64,000 nucleotides of DNA from Rhizobiaceae bacterium (lineage in GTDB: Bacteria > Pseudomonadota > Alphaproteobacteria > Rhizobiales > Rhizobiaceae), in contig JAMLJC010000001.1 in assembly GCA_023953845.1 (NCBI GenBank), positions 3,358,501 to 3,422,500 of the forward strand, in the 5' to 3' direction. Both the position numbers and the translations under genes were made by a program. This document shows positions 26,656 through 33,837 of the stretch, piece after piece. The first letter of the stretch is position 1. Every line of letters begins with the position of its first letter. The notes below the pieces were generated by a model. That model did no database searches, had not been told where the DNA came from, and saw only the letters and a program-made list of their open reading frames with translations.

Positions 26656-27231
26656 ATGAGATCCAGTTTGCTCGACCCGCGTGTTCTGCTGCTTCCGGCC
26701 TTTTCGGTCTTTATCCTTGCCGTCGCCGGGTGCCAATCGGGCGACAGCGCCAGGACGCTGGATGTCGCCGGCGATCAGAAGCCAGCCGAACAGAAGGTGA
26801 CGGAGGCGGAACTCCGCGGCTTCTGCCCGCGCGTGACGCTGCGCGACGGCACCAGCTTCTTCAGCACCTACGCCAGGGGCGGTCAGGACGATCCGACGAA
26901 GGTCGTCTATCAGGCGTCGCTCAGCGACGTCTCGCGAACCTGTGTCACCGCCGACGGCATGCTGACGATGAAGGTCGCGGTCGCCGGCCGCGTCGTGCCG
27001 GGCCCTGCCTTCTCCCCGGGCACCATCACCATGCCGATCCGCATCGCGGTCACGCGGGGCAGCGAGGTGCTCTATTCTCAGCTCCACCAGCATCAGGTGA
27101 CGGTGGCGGACGCTTCCTCGGCCGCGCTGTTCGTCTTCAACGATCCGAACGTGTCCTTCCCGCTGCCGCCGGATCGTGCCGTGCAGGTTTATGCCGGTTT
27201 CGACGACGGCCCGGCGAAAAAGCCGAAATGA
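26656..27231 (+). CDS. conserved lipoprotein of unknown function
   Basis: This 191-aa protein has a lipoprotein signal peptide with lipobox LAVAGC (Cys near residue 27). Two further Cys occur in RGFCPRVTL and SRTCVTADG. The mature part looks beta-rich, with no recognised domain. It is divergent from thrC and probably anchored in the outer membrane. ATG 26656 is chosen, since the GTG two codons upstream has no better ribosome site. Confidence 0.72.
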   Translation: MRSSLLDPRVLLLPAFSVFILAVAGCQSGDSARTLDVAGDQKPAEQKVTEAELRGFCPRVTLRDGTSFFSTYARGGQDDPTKVVYQASLSDVSRTCVTADGMLTMKVAVAGRVVPGPAFSPGTITMPIRIAVTRGSEVLYSQLHQHQVTVADASSAALFVFNDPNVSFPLPPDRAVQVYAGFDDGPAKKPK

Positions 27232-27272
27232 GCCGGGCGCGGCCCGCCCGGCCGCCGCGCATCTTTCCATCG

Positions 27273-27962
27273 TCAGGCGTCTTCGGACCAGACCGCGAGC
27301 GCGTCTAGCAGGTTCCGGAGTTCTGCCCAGCGCCGGATCGTGGTCTCCGCACCGGCCTCGGTCAGCACATCGGCGTGGCCGGGATAGCTGTGTGATCCTC
27401 CCGTGAAGCCGATGACGCGCATGCCGGCGCCGCGCGCGCCGTGAATGCCGTGCACCGAATCCTCGATCACGAAGGTGCGCTTCGGATCGGCTCCGAACTT
27501 TTCTGCGGCGTGGAGGAACACGTCCGGAGCCGGTTTCGGCTTTGCCGTAGGCGTTTCCAGCGCCGAGAAGATGTTGTCGCCGAAGAGCGGCTTCAAGCCG
27601 ACCTTGGTCAGCATCATGTTCACCCGCTCGCTGCTCGAATTGGAGCAGACGCATTTTTTCGCGGTGACGGACGCCACCGCCTCGCGCACGCCGTCGATCG
27701 CCTGCACGCTGCGCTTGAGTTCCCGCTCGACGGCCTTTTCCGCCTGATCGATCAGCGACGCCTGAAAGGGCATGCGCGCTTCGGTCTCGACCCGGATCAG
27801 TATGTCGCGGAAGGTGAGGCCGGCATAGGTCTCGGACACCTCGGCGGCAGTGATCGGATAGCCGGCCTTGGTGATGACGTCCGCCTCGATGCGCGCCGCG
27901 ATGATCTCGGAATCGACGAGCACGCCGTCGCAATCGAAGATGACCAGATCGATGTCCTGCAT
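27273..27962 (-). CDS. HAD family hydrolase (beta-phosphoglucomutase/phosphoglycolate phosphatase-like)
   Basis: This 229-aa HAD subfamily IA protein has motif I LVIFDCDGVLVDSE, motif II in VCSNSSSER, a lysine in TPTAKPKPAPDVF, and motif IV FVIEDSVHGIHGA. It probably dephosphorylates a small sugar phosphate or phosphoglycolate; the substrate is not predictable. The start is ATG 27962; the frame extends far upstream but overlaps ccrM on the other strand and is not supported. Confidence 0.85.
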   Translation of the reverse strand: MQDIDLVIFDCDGVLVDSEIIAARIEADVITKAGYPITAAEVSETYAGLTFRDILIRVETEARMPFQASLIDQAEKAVERELKRSVQAIDGVREAVASVTAKKCVCSNSSSERVNMMLTKVGLKPLFGDNIFSALETPTAKPKPAPDVFLHAAEKFGADPKRTFVIEDSVHGIHGARGAGMRVIGFTGGSHSYPGHADVLTEAGAETTIRRWAELRNLLDALAVWSEDA

Positions 27963-28101
27963 GGAGAGAATGTTCCGGTGAGCGGGCGGTGCGCCCCTGC
28001 GACAAGGCGCGGCCCATACACCATCGCTCCCCGATCCGCAAATTTTCACGCTTCTCCGATGTTTCGGCGGGCTGCGGTTCACCGAATATTTACGCTGACG
28101 G

Positions 28102-28109
28102 GTAACCAT
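28102..28109 (+). promoter_or_regulatory. possible CtrA half-site upstream of ccrM
   Basis: GTAACCAT at 28102-28109 is one base off the CtrA half-site TTAACCAT and lies 40 bases before the ccrM start. CtrA activates ccrM in Caulobacter and related alphaproteobacteria, so a site here would be expected. A single degenerate half-site is weak evidence. Confidence 0.3.
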
Positions 28110-28148
28110 AACGGCTCGTAAACAGTAACGCGTATCCGGGTTTTCTCC

Positions 28149-29282
28149 ATGTCTGCCTTGCGTCGTGCCGAGGAGCGGCTTTCCGCGTCCTCCAGCCCCC
28201 AGTGGCTGGATGCCATCGTGAAAGGGGACTGCGTCTCCGCCCTCGAAAAGCTCCCGGAAAAATCGATCGACGTGGTCTTCGCCGACCCGCCCTACAATCT
28301 CCAGCTCGCGGGCGACCTGCACCGGCCGGACCAGTCGAAGGTCGATGCCGTCGACGATCATTGGGACCAGTTCGACAGCTTCGCCGCCTATGACGCCTTC
28401 ACCCGCGCCTGGCTGTTGGCTGCGCGCCGCGTGCTGAAGCCGAACGGCACCATCTGGGTCATCGGCTCCTACCACAACATCTTCCGCGTCGGCGCGCTGA
28501 TGCAGGATCTCGGCTTCTGGATTCTCAACGACGTGGTGTGGCGCAAGACCAACCCCATGCCGAATTTCCGCGGGCGTCGCTTCCAGAACGCGCACGAGAC
28601 CATGATCTGGGCCTCCCGCGACCGCGACGCCAAGGGCTACACCTTCAACTACGACGCCATGAAGGCGGCCAACGACGACGTGCAGATGCGCTCCGACTGG
28701 CTGTTCCCGATCTGCACCGGCGCCGAGCGCCTGCGCGACAGGAACGGCGACAAGCTGCACCCGACGCAGAAGCCCGAGGCGCTGCTCGCCCGCGTCATGC
28801 TGGCGTCCTCGAAGCCCGGCGACGTGATCCTCGATCCCTTCTTCGGTTCCGGCACGACCGGCGCGGTCGCGAGGCGGCTCGGCCGCCACTTTGTCGGCGT
28901 CGAGCGTGAGCAGGCCTATATCGACGCGGCCAGCGAGCGCATCGCTGCCGTCCAGCCGCTCGGCACGTCCGTGCTCAATGTGATGGGCGGCAAGCGCGCC
29001 GAGCCCCGCGTCGCCTTCGTCAATCTTGTCGATTCCGGGCTGATCGCGCCAGGCACCACGCTCTATGACGCGCGCAAGCGCTGGGCGGCGAAGGTGCGCG
29101 CCGACGGCACGCTTGCAACGGATAGCTCTGCAGGCTCCATCCACCGGCTCGGCGCCGAGGTGCAGGGACTGGACGCGTGCAACGGCTGGACCTTCTGGCA
29201 CTACGAGCGCAATGGCGGGCTGACCGCGATCGACGAGCTGCGCCGAATCGCCCGGCTGAGCATGGAACAGGCGGGAGCGTAG
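28149..29282 (+). CDS. ccrM: cell-cycle DNA adenine methyltransferase CcrM (GANTC)
   Basis: This 377-aa beta-class N6-adenine methyltransferase methylates GANTC in alphaproteobacteria and sets the timing of cell-cycle transcription. Motif IV is FADPPYNLQLAGDL, motif I FFGSGTTGAVARRLG, and the KLHPTQKPEALL segment is conserved. The C-terminal extension (about residues 270-370, ending LRRIARLSMEQAGA) is the DNA-recognition domain special to CcrM. It stands alone on the plus strand. Confidence 0.95.
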   Translation: MSALRRAEERLSASSSPQWLDAIVKGDCVSALEKLPEKSIDVVFADPPYNLQLAGDLHRPDQSKVDAVDDHWDQFDSFAAYDAFTRAWLLAARRVLKPNGTIWVIGSYHNIFRVGALMQDLGFWILNDVVWRKTNPMPNFRGRRFQNAHETMIWASRDRDAKGYTFNYDAMKAANDDVQMRSDWLFPICTGAERLRDRNGDKLHPTQKPEALLARVMLASSKPGDVILDPFFGSGTTGAVARRLGRHFVGVEREQAYIDAASERIAAVQPLGTSVLNVMGGKRAEPRVAFVNLVDSGLIAPGTTLYDARKRWAAKVRADGTLATDSSAGSIHRLGAEVQGLDACNGWTFWHYERNGGLTAIDELRRIARLSMEQAGA

Positions 29283-29333
29283 GGCAGGGCGCAGGGGACT
29301 GCGCCAGCGAGGGACGCTCCGCGAGCTTGGGTT

Positions 29334-29378
29334 CCTCTCCCCCACGCAGTGGGGGAGAGGTGTCACGCGCAGCGTGAC
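29334..29378. repeat. two perfect hairpins downstream of ccrM
   Basis: CCTCTCCCCCAC at 29334-29345 and GTGGGGGAGAGG at 29349-29360 form a perfect 12-bp stem with a 3-base loop. GTCACGC at 29362-29368 and GCGTGAC at 29372-29378 form a second perfect 7-bp stem. There is no T-run, so this looks like a dispersed palindromic repeat rather than a simple terminator, although it may still protect or end the convergent transcripts. Confidence 0.7.
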
Positions 29379-29427
29379 GGAGAGGGGCGTCGCGTCGCCG
29401 AGGCGTGGGTCGCGAGCCCTTTTCTTC

Positions 29428-29829
29428 TCAAGCCTCGTTGGCCGGCGTCCGATCCCTTACGATCACCTTCTCGATGAAGCCGTTGCGATCGAGGAACACC
29501 GTTTCCTCGCCACTGCGCGCCAGTTTCACGCCGGTTTTGGCGCTGGTCGCGTTCAGTTTCCAGACCGAGCGCACGGCGCGGTCCGAGATCGCCTCTATCG
29601 TCTCGTCTGTTGCGACCTGATCGCCATATTCGGCGAAATAGGCGCGAAAGCCCGCCATGATCTTGTCGCGGCCTTCGAACACGCCGACGCCGTCCGATAC
29701 ATAGACCGCCGTCTCCGTGAGGAAGCGTTCGAGCGCCTTGAAGTCGAGGGCGTTCATCGCCGCGTGATAGCGCTCGACGATGTCGACAATGTCGGACGTG
29801 GCGGCGCGTTGCGCTGAAAGGTTACTCAT
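29428..29829 (-). CDS. nuclear transport factor 2 / SnoaL-like protein
   Basis: This 133-aa protein has the cone-shaped NTF2-like fold pattern: DIVERYHAAMNALDFKALER near the N-terminus and FLTETAVYVSDGVGVFEGRD. The family covers small-molecule isomerases and binding proteins, and the role here is unknown. Its ATG (29829) overlaps the stop of the upstream HAD gene, so it is the last gene of a mutY-HAD-NTF2 transcript. Confidence 0.75.
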   Translation of the reverse strand: MSNLSAQRAATSDIVDIVERYHAAMNALDFKALERFLTETAVYVSDGVGVFEGRDKIMAGFRAYFAEYGDQVATDETIEAISDRAVRSVWKLNATSAKTGVKLARSGEETVFLDRNGFIEKVIVRDRTPANEA

Positions 29830-30437
29830 ACCTGTATTCCGTGATCGGCCAGCGCCGTCTTCAGAGCTGGCGGGTTGGTGAAGTGGATCGCCTGCCATCC
29901 GGCAGAGCGGGCTGCATCGACGTTCTTCGTATTGTCGTCGATGAAGAGGGTCGCATCCGGGGCGAGCGCGAAAGTGCTCGCGTGGAGCGCGTAGATCGCC
30001 GGGTCGGGCTTGATCAGCCTGACTTCCGCCGAAACGGTGACGCCGCGCGGCTCGTTCAGGAAGCCGAAACGCCGGCGAGCCTCGACAAAGGTGTCCGCCG
30101 CCCAGTTGGTCAGCATGGTCACGTCGCGCCCCTGCGCGATCAGTTCGCGCAGGATCGCCACCGAGTCGGCAATCTCGTAGGGCACCATTTCGTGCCAGTG
30201 GCGCCGGAAGTTGCGGATGTTCTCCGCATGCTCGGGATGCTCGGCGATGAGCAGCGCCTCGGCCTCCTCCCAGGTCCGGCCGCGATCCTGCTCGATGTTC
30301 CAGTCATGGGTGCAGATATTCTCGAAGAACCATCTGCGCTCCTCCGGGTCCGGAATGAAGCGGCTGAAGGGCAGGTTCGGATCGTAGTGGACCAGCACCA
30401 TGCCGATGTCGAAGACGATATGCTTGATCTCTGCCAT
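29826..30437 (-). CDS. HAD family hydrolase (subfamily IA)
   Basis: This 203-aa HAD hydrolase has motif I IVFDIGMVLVHYDP, motif II MLTNWAADTF, the Lys segment RLIKPDPAIYALH and motif IV FIDDNTKNVDAA. It resembles haloacid dehalogenase/epoxide hydrolase-like or YihX-like phosphatases; the substrate is unknown. The ATG at 30437 shares one base with the mutY stop. Confidence 0.85.
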   Translation of the reverse strand: MAEIKHIVFDIGMVLVHYDPNLPFSRFIPDPEERRWFFENICTHDWNIEQDRGRTWEEAEALLIAEHPEHAENIRNFRRHWHEMVPYEIADSVAILRELIAQGRDVTMLTNWAADTFVEARRRFGFLNEPRGVTVSAEVRLIKPDPAIYALHASTFALAPDATLFIDDNTKNVDAARSAGWQAIHFTNPPALKTALADHGIQV

Positions 30438-31528
30438 CAGTGTCTCCTGGCGGGAATCTTGCGGGTCGCGCCCGGAAGGGCCGCCTCGATAGCCTTTTTC
30501 ATCACCGTGGGTAAAGCCTCGAAGGGCAGATCGGCCGGCGTCGACCACCACGCCTCAGGCATCCGTGCGCGGCCGTCCACCTCGGCGCGGAAGACGTCGA
30601 GCGTCAACGAGAAATGCGTGAAAACATGGACGATCTGGCCGGAAAAGCGCCAGTCGGCGGCAAAAGGAGCCGCCTCCGCGCCGGTCGCGCCGTCGAGCCG
30701 CGCCGTCCACGCCGTGCCCGGTATCTCGGCCATGCCGCCCAGCAGCCCTGTCTCGGCGCGCTTCCTCAAGAGCACGGCGCCGTCCGGCCGCACCGCCACG
30801 AAGGCCGCGCCGCGCCTCGCCGGCCTTTCCGCCTTGACGGCCTTGACCGGGAAGCGTTCCGGGTCGCCTTCGGCAAGGGCCGCGCAATCGGACTTTACGG
30901 GGCACATCATGCAGGCCGGCCGGCGGGGCGAGCAGATCGTCGCGCCGAGATCCATCATCGCCTGCGCGAAGTCGCCGGGACGGTCGGTCGGCACCAGCGC
31001 CTCGACCAGCCGCCTGATCTCCGGCTTCGCTTCCGCCACAGGACGCTCGATGGCGTAAAGCCGCGAAATCAACCGCTCGACATTGCCGTCCACCACGGTC
31101 GCCGGCCGGCCGAAGGCGATCGCCGCCACCGCTCCCGCCGTATAGGCGCCGATGCCGGGCAGGTCGCGCAATCCGGCTTCCGTATCCGGAAAGGCGCTGC
31201 CGAACGCGCCCGCCACCGTCTCGGCGCACTTCTTCAGGTTGCGCGCGCGGGAATAGTAGCCGAGCCCGGCCCACGCCTTCATCACGTCGTCCTGCGTCGC
31301 CGCCGCCAGCGCGCCGACATCCGGCCAGCGTTCCACGAAGGCGCGGAAATAGGGTTTCACAGCCTCGACCGTCGTCTGTTGCAGCATGATCTCCGACAGC
31401 CAGACGCGATAGGGATCGGGCCGCTCGCCCGCCGCGATGCGATCGGGCGGCACGCGCCACGGCAGGTCGCGGTGATGCCGGTCGTACCAGTCGAGCAGGC
31501 GCGCGGAGAGGAAAGGGGCAGTAGCCAT
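30437..31528 (-). CDS. mutY: A/G-specific adenine glycosylase MutY
   Basis: This 363-aa base-excision repair enzyme removes adenine mispaired with 8-oxoguanine. It has the catalytic Glu in SEIMLQQTTVEAV, a helix-hairpin-helix LPGIGAYTAGAVAAIAFG, the catalytic Asp in VVDGNVERL, the iron-sulfur motif CSPRRPACMMCPVKSDC, and a C-terminal MutT-like 8-oxoG recognition domain. ATG 31528 starts MATAPFLSARLLDWYDRHH. A further upstream ATG adds only 13 unconserved residues. Confidence 0.95.
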   Translation of the reverse strand: MATAPFLSARLLDWYDRHHRDLPWRVPPDRIAAGERPDPYRVWLSEIMLQQTTVEAVKPYFRAFVERWPDVGALAAATQDDVMKAWAGLGYYSRARNLKKCAETVAGAFGSAFPDTEAGLRDLPGIGAYTAGAVAAIAFGRPATVVDGNVERLISRLYAIERPVAEAKPEIRRLVEALVPTDRPGDFAQAMMDLGATICSPRRPACMMCPVKSDCAALAEGDPERFPVKAVKAERPARRGAAFVAVRPDGAVLLRKRAETGLLGGMAEIPGTAWTARLDGATGAEAAPFAADWRFSGQIVHVFTHFSLTLDVFRAEVDGRARMPEAWWSTPADLPFEALPTVMKKAIEAALPGATRKIPARRH

Positions 31529-31560
31529 TCCGCCGCAACTAGGTCTTTCAGGCCGCCGCT

Positions 31561-31867
31561 TCAACATCCATGTCCCAGCCGCTCGATAAGGCCTGCCCGA
31601 AGCAGGACCGCGACATCCGCATGCGCCCGCGATAGTCGCGCTCCAGCGCCTTCGCGAGCGCGCGAATGGAGGACGCGCCTGCCTTCTTCAAGGCGCGCAG
31701 CAGCATCCAGCGATTGAGCGTAAGCAGCCCGAACAGCATTCGGCATTCTCGAAGCCGATTGAAGCCGGCTCCACGAAGCGGTCGCCTGCGTCCAGTCTAG
31801 TAGCCATCTTCATGGCGTCTCCGAAGAAACCGCCGAACGTACCGGCATAAAGTTTGACCTCACTCAT
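31561..31867 (-). pseudogene. frameshifted HVO_A0114-like winged-helix antitoxin/regulator
   Basis: Three frames must be joined to read one protein. The N-terminal part (start ATG 31867, AAAGGAG upstream) gives MSEVKLYAGTFGGFFGDAM and PASIGFENAE. The middle part gives LTLNRWMLLRALKKAGASSI and ALAKALERDYR. The third gives AHADVAVLLRAGLIERLGHG. Together they match the small winged-helix antitoxin/regulator family in which an SIRALAK helix is followed by VHxDV and LxxxGLIE. Frame changes fall near 31740 and 31630, each as if one base were missing. No partner toxin gene is seen beside it. Confidence 0.7.
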
Positions 31868-31904
31868 CGGCGGTCTCCTTTCACGTCGCTTCGGTGAGAG
31901 AGTG

Positions 31905-32279
31905 TCAGTTATCAAGTGTGAAGTTGACCCGAATGTAGGGGAGCCATTCACGCTTTACTTCGGCCCACAAGTCTATGGACGTTAACTGGCATTCTGTTTC
32001 ATCTACGTCACCCTCGCCGGTTATGACCGTAAGGACCTCGCTGCTTTGCACGGGTATCAATCCACACCATGAGCCTGTCGCGGGGACTAGGGAATTCGCA
32101 GCAAAATCCAACTTGTGATCGACCAACCATAGCTCCCAGCCGAGAATTCTGATCCCGTCGATGCGGCATGACGCTAGGAAGGGGGATATGTCAGCCGGAA
32201 CAAAACCCATTTCTCCATTGCCGGCTAGGAATGCCCGGGCTTTCACGTCTTTGGGAAGTGATGCTGGATACCTCATCAT
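31905..32279 (-). CDS. hypothetical protein in AT-richer island
   Basis: This is an ORF of about 124 aa beginning MMRYPASLPKDVKARAFLAG and ending YIRVNFTLDN. No domain is recognised. The reading frame extends up to 32408, but 32279 (or 32276) is the likelier start. The sequence is visibly AT-richer than its neighbours. With the broken antitoxin gene it separates mutY from the dciA-dsbA-smc block, so it may be a horizontally acquired insert. Confidence 0.5.
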   Translation of the reverse strand: MMRYPASLPKDVKARAFLAGNGEMGFVPADISPFLASCRIDGIRILGWELWLVDHKLDFAANSLVPATGSWCGLIPVQSSEVLTVITGEGDVDETECQLTSIDLWAEVKREWLPYIRVNFTLDN

Positions 32280-32400
32280 TGGAACGTATTTTGGGTGCGC
32301 GAAGGTTCGCAATGGTCCGCCACAAAATTTCAACTGGGATACTACCCGAAGCAGCAAGCCGAGCGGTTGGCACAGTTTGCACCGCGGGATATTAACCCAT

Positions 32401-32904
32401 ATGGCCAAATTCGCGCCTCGTCATCCGGTCGCCGTCAGCGATCTCGTCACCGACGTGCTCGATCCGGTGCTGCGCAAGCGCGCCGGCATTTCCGTCGGGC
32501 TGGTGCAGTCGTGGGAGGAGATCGTCGGCGCGCGGCTGGCGGCCACCTCTCGCCCGCTGAAGATACAGTGGCCGCGCCGCGCGGACGACGGCGATCCGTT
32601 CGAGCCGGCCACGCTGGTCGTTGCCTGCGAGGGGCTGGCCGCGCTGCATATCCAGCACGAGACGACGGAGATCATCGGCCGCGTCAATTCGTTCCTCGGC
32701 TTCAACGCGATCGGCCGCATCCGCATCGTCCAGAAGCCGGTGCACGCTGCCGGGCCGGCCCCGCGCCCGAAGCCCCGGACGATCACGGAAACGGAGGCCG
32801 CCGGGATCTCCGCGAAGGTGTCGCGGATCGAGGATGACGGCCTGCGTGAGGCGCTGGCGCGCCTCGGGCGTTCGATGCTCGGCGAAAAGGCGCGAAAAAC
32901 CTGA
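32401..32904 (+). CDS. DciA-like DUF721 family protein
   Basis: This 167-aa DUF721 protein has the core pattern VLRKRAGISVGLVQSWEEIVG, then LVVACEGLAALHIQHETTEI and INxF-like VNSFLGFNAIGRIRI. The DUF721 family includes DciA, the ancestral bacterial replicative helicase loader, which suggests DnaB loading; this assignment is by family. A basic Pro-rich linker and a C-terminal helix follow. The ATG at 32401 starts MAKFAPRHPVAVSDLV. Confidence 0.83.
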   Translation: MAKFAPRHPVAVSDLVTDVLDPVLRKRAGISVGLVQSWEEIVGARLAATSRPLKIQWPRRADDGDPFEPATLVVACEGLAALHIQHETTEIIGRVNSFLGFNAIGRIRIVQKPVHAAGPAPRPKPRTITETEAAGISAKVSRIEDDGLREALARLGRSMLGEKARKT

Positions 32905-33036
32905 GCAAATGCCTCATTCGTGAACGATATGCGTGCTTTGGCGATTGGATTGCCCGCGAGAATGCCGTAATTCGCGCGGCATCTCGCCTTTTCGCCCTCT
33001 CTCGGTACAAAATCCCATTCGCTTTCAGGTGATTCG

Positions 33037-33759
33037 ATGATCCGTTCCATTTCGCGCAGGCAGTTGGTCGTCTCGCTGGCCGTCGTTTCCGTGGCGTCGC
33101 TGCTCGCGGCCTGCGGTGATTCCGACAAGGCGGAAACGCCGCCTTCCACCGAGACGCCGCCTGCCGAAACCAAACCCGCCGAGACTAAGCCCGTGAATGT
33201 GCCGCAGCCTGCCGGCACTGTCGACGTCGCCAGGCTGATGGAGCCCGGCGCGCTGCCGGAAAAATACCTCGGCAAGGAGGACGCGCCGGTCACCATCGTC
33301 GAATATGCCTCGATGACCTGTCCGCACTGCGCGCATTTCCATGAAACGACGCTGCCGGAGCTGAAGACGAAATATATCGACACCGGCAAGGTGCGGATGG
33401 TTTTCCGCGAATTTCCGTTCGATCCGCGCGCGGAAGCCGGCTTCATGCTGGCGCGGTGCTCCGACGACAACTACTTCCCGATGATCGACGTGCTTTTCAG
33501 GCAGCAGAACAGCTGGGCCGGCGTGGAGAATGCCAAGGAAGCGCTGCTGCAGATCTCGAAACTTGCCGGTTTTTCACAGCAGAAGTTCGAGGAATGCTTG
33601 ACGAACCAGAAGCTTCTCGACGACATCAGGTCCGTGCGCACGCGCGGCGCGAACGAGTTCAAGGTGGATTCCACGCCGACCTTCTTCATCAACGGCAAGC
33701 AGTACAAGGGGGCCCTGTCGATTGCGGAAATGTCGGCGATCATCGACCCGCTGCTTTGA
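33037..33759 (+). CDS. DsbA-family thiol:disulfide oxidoreductase (lipoprotein)
   Basis: This 240-aa protein has a lipobox-like signal (SVASLLAACGDSD), a Pro/Thr/Glu-rich linker (about residues 30-60) and a DsbA-type thioredoxin domain with active site MTCPHCAHFHE and cis-Pro loop STPTFFINGKQYKG. It probably oxidises or isomerises disulfides in the periplasm. The order dciA-dsbA-like-smc is usual in this group of bacteria. Confidence 0.9.
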   Translation: MIRSISRRQLVVSLAVVSVASLLAACGDSDKAETPPSTETPPAETKPAETKPVNVPQPAGTVDVARLMEPGALPEKYLGKEDAPVTIVEYASMTCPHCAHFHETTLPELKTKYIDTGKVRMVFREFPFDPRAEAGFMLARCSDDNYFPMIDVLFRQQNSWAGVENAKEALLQISKLAGFSQQKFEECLTNQKLLDDIRSVRTRGANEFKVDSTPTFFINGKQYKGALSIAEMSAIIDPLL

Positions 33760-33837
33760 CGCACCCGCGCTGATCGTTTCCGGCGTCGGCGCTTCCGTGC
33801 GCCGTTCGCCCTGTGCCGAAGGTCGGAGACCTCCCGC

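Noticed and set aside
29334..29378. Hairpins after ccrM considered as a simple terminator
   Set aside because: There is no T-run after either stem; a palindromic repeat is the better description.
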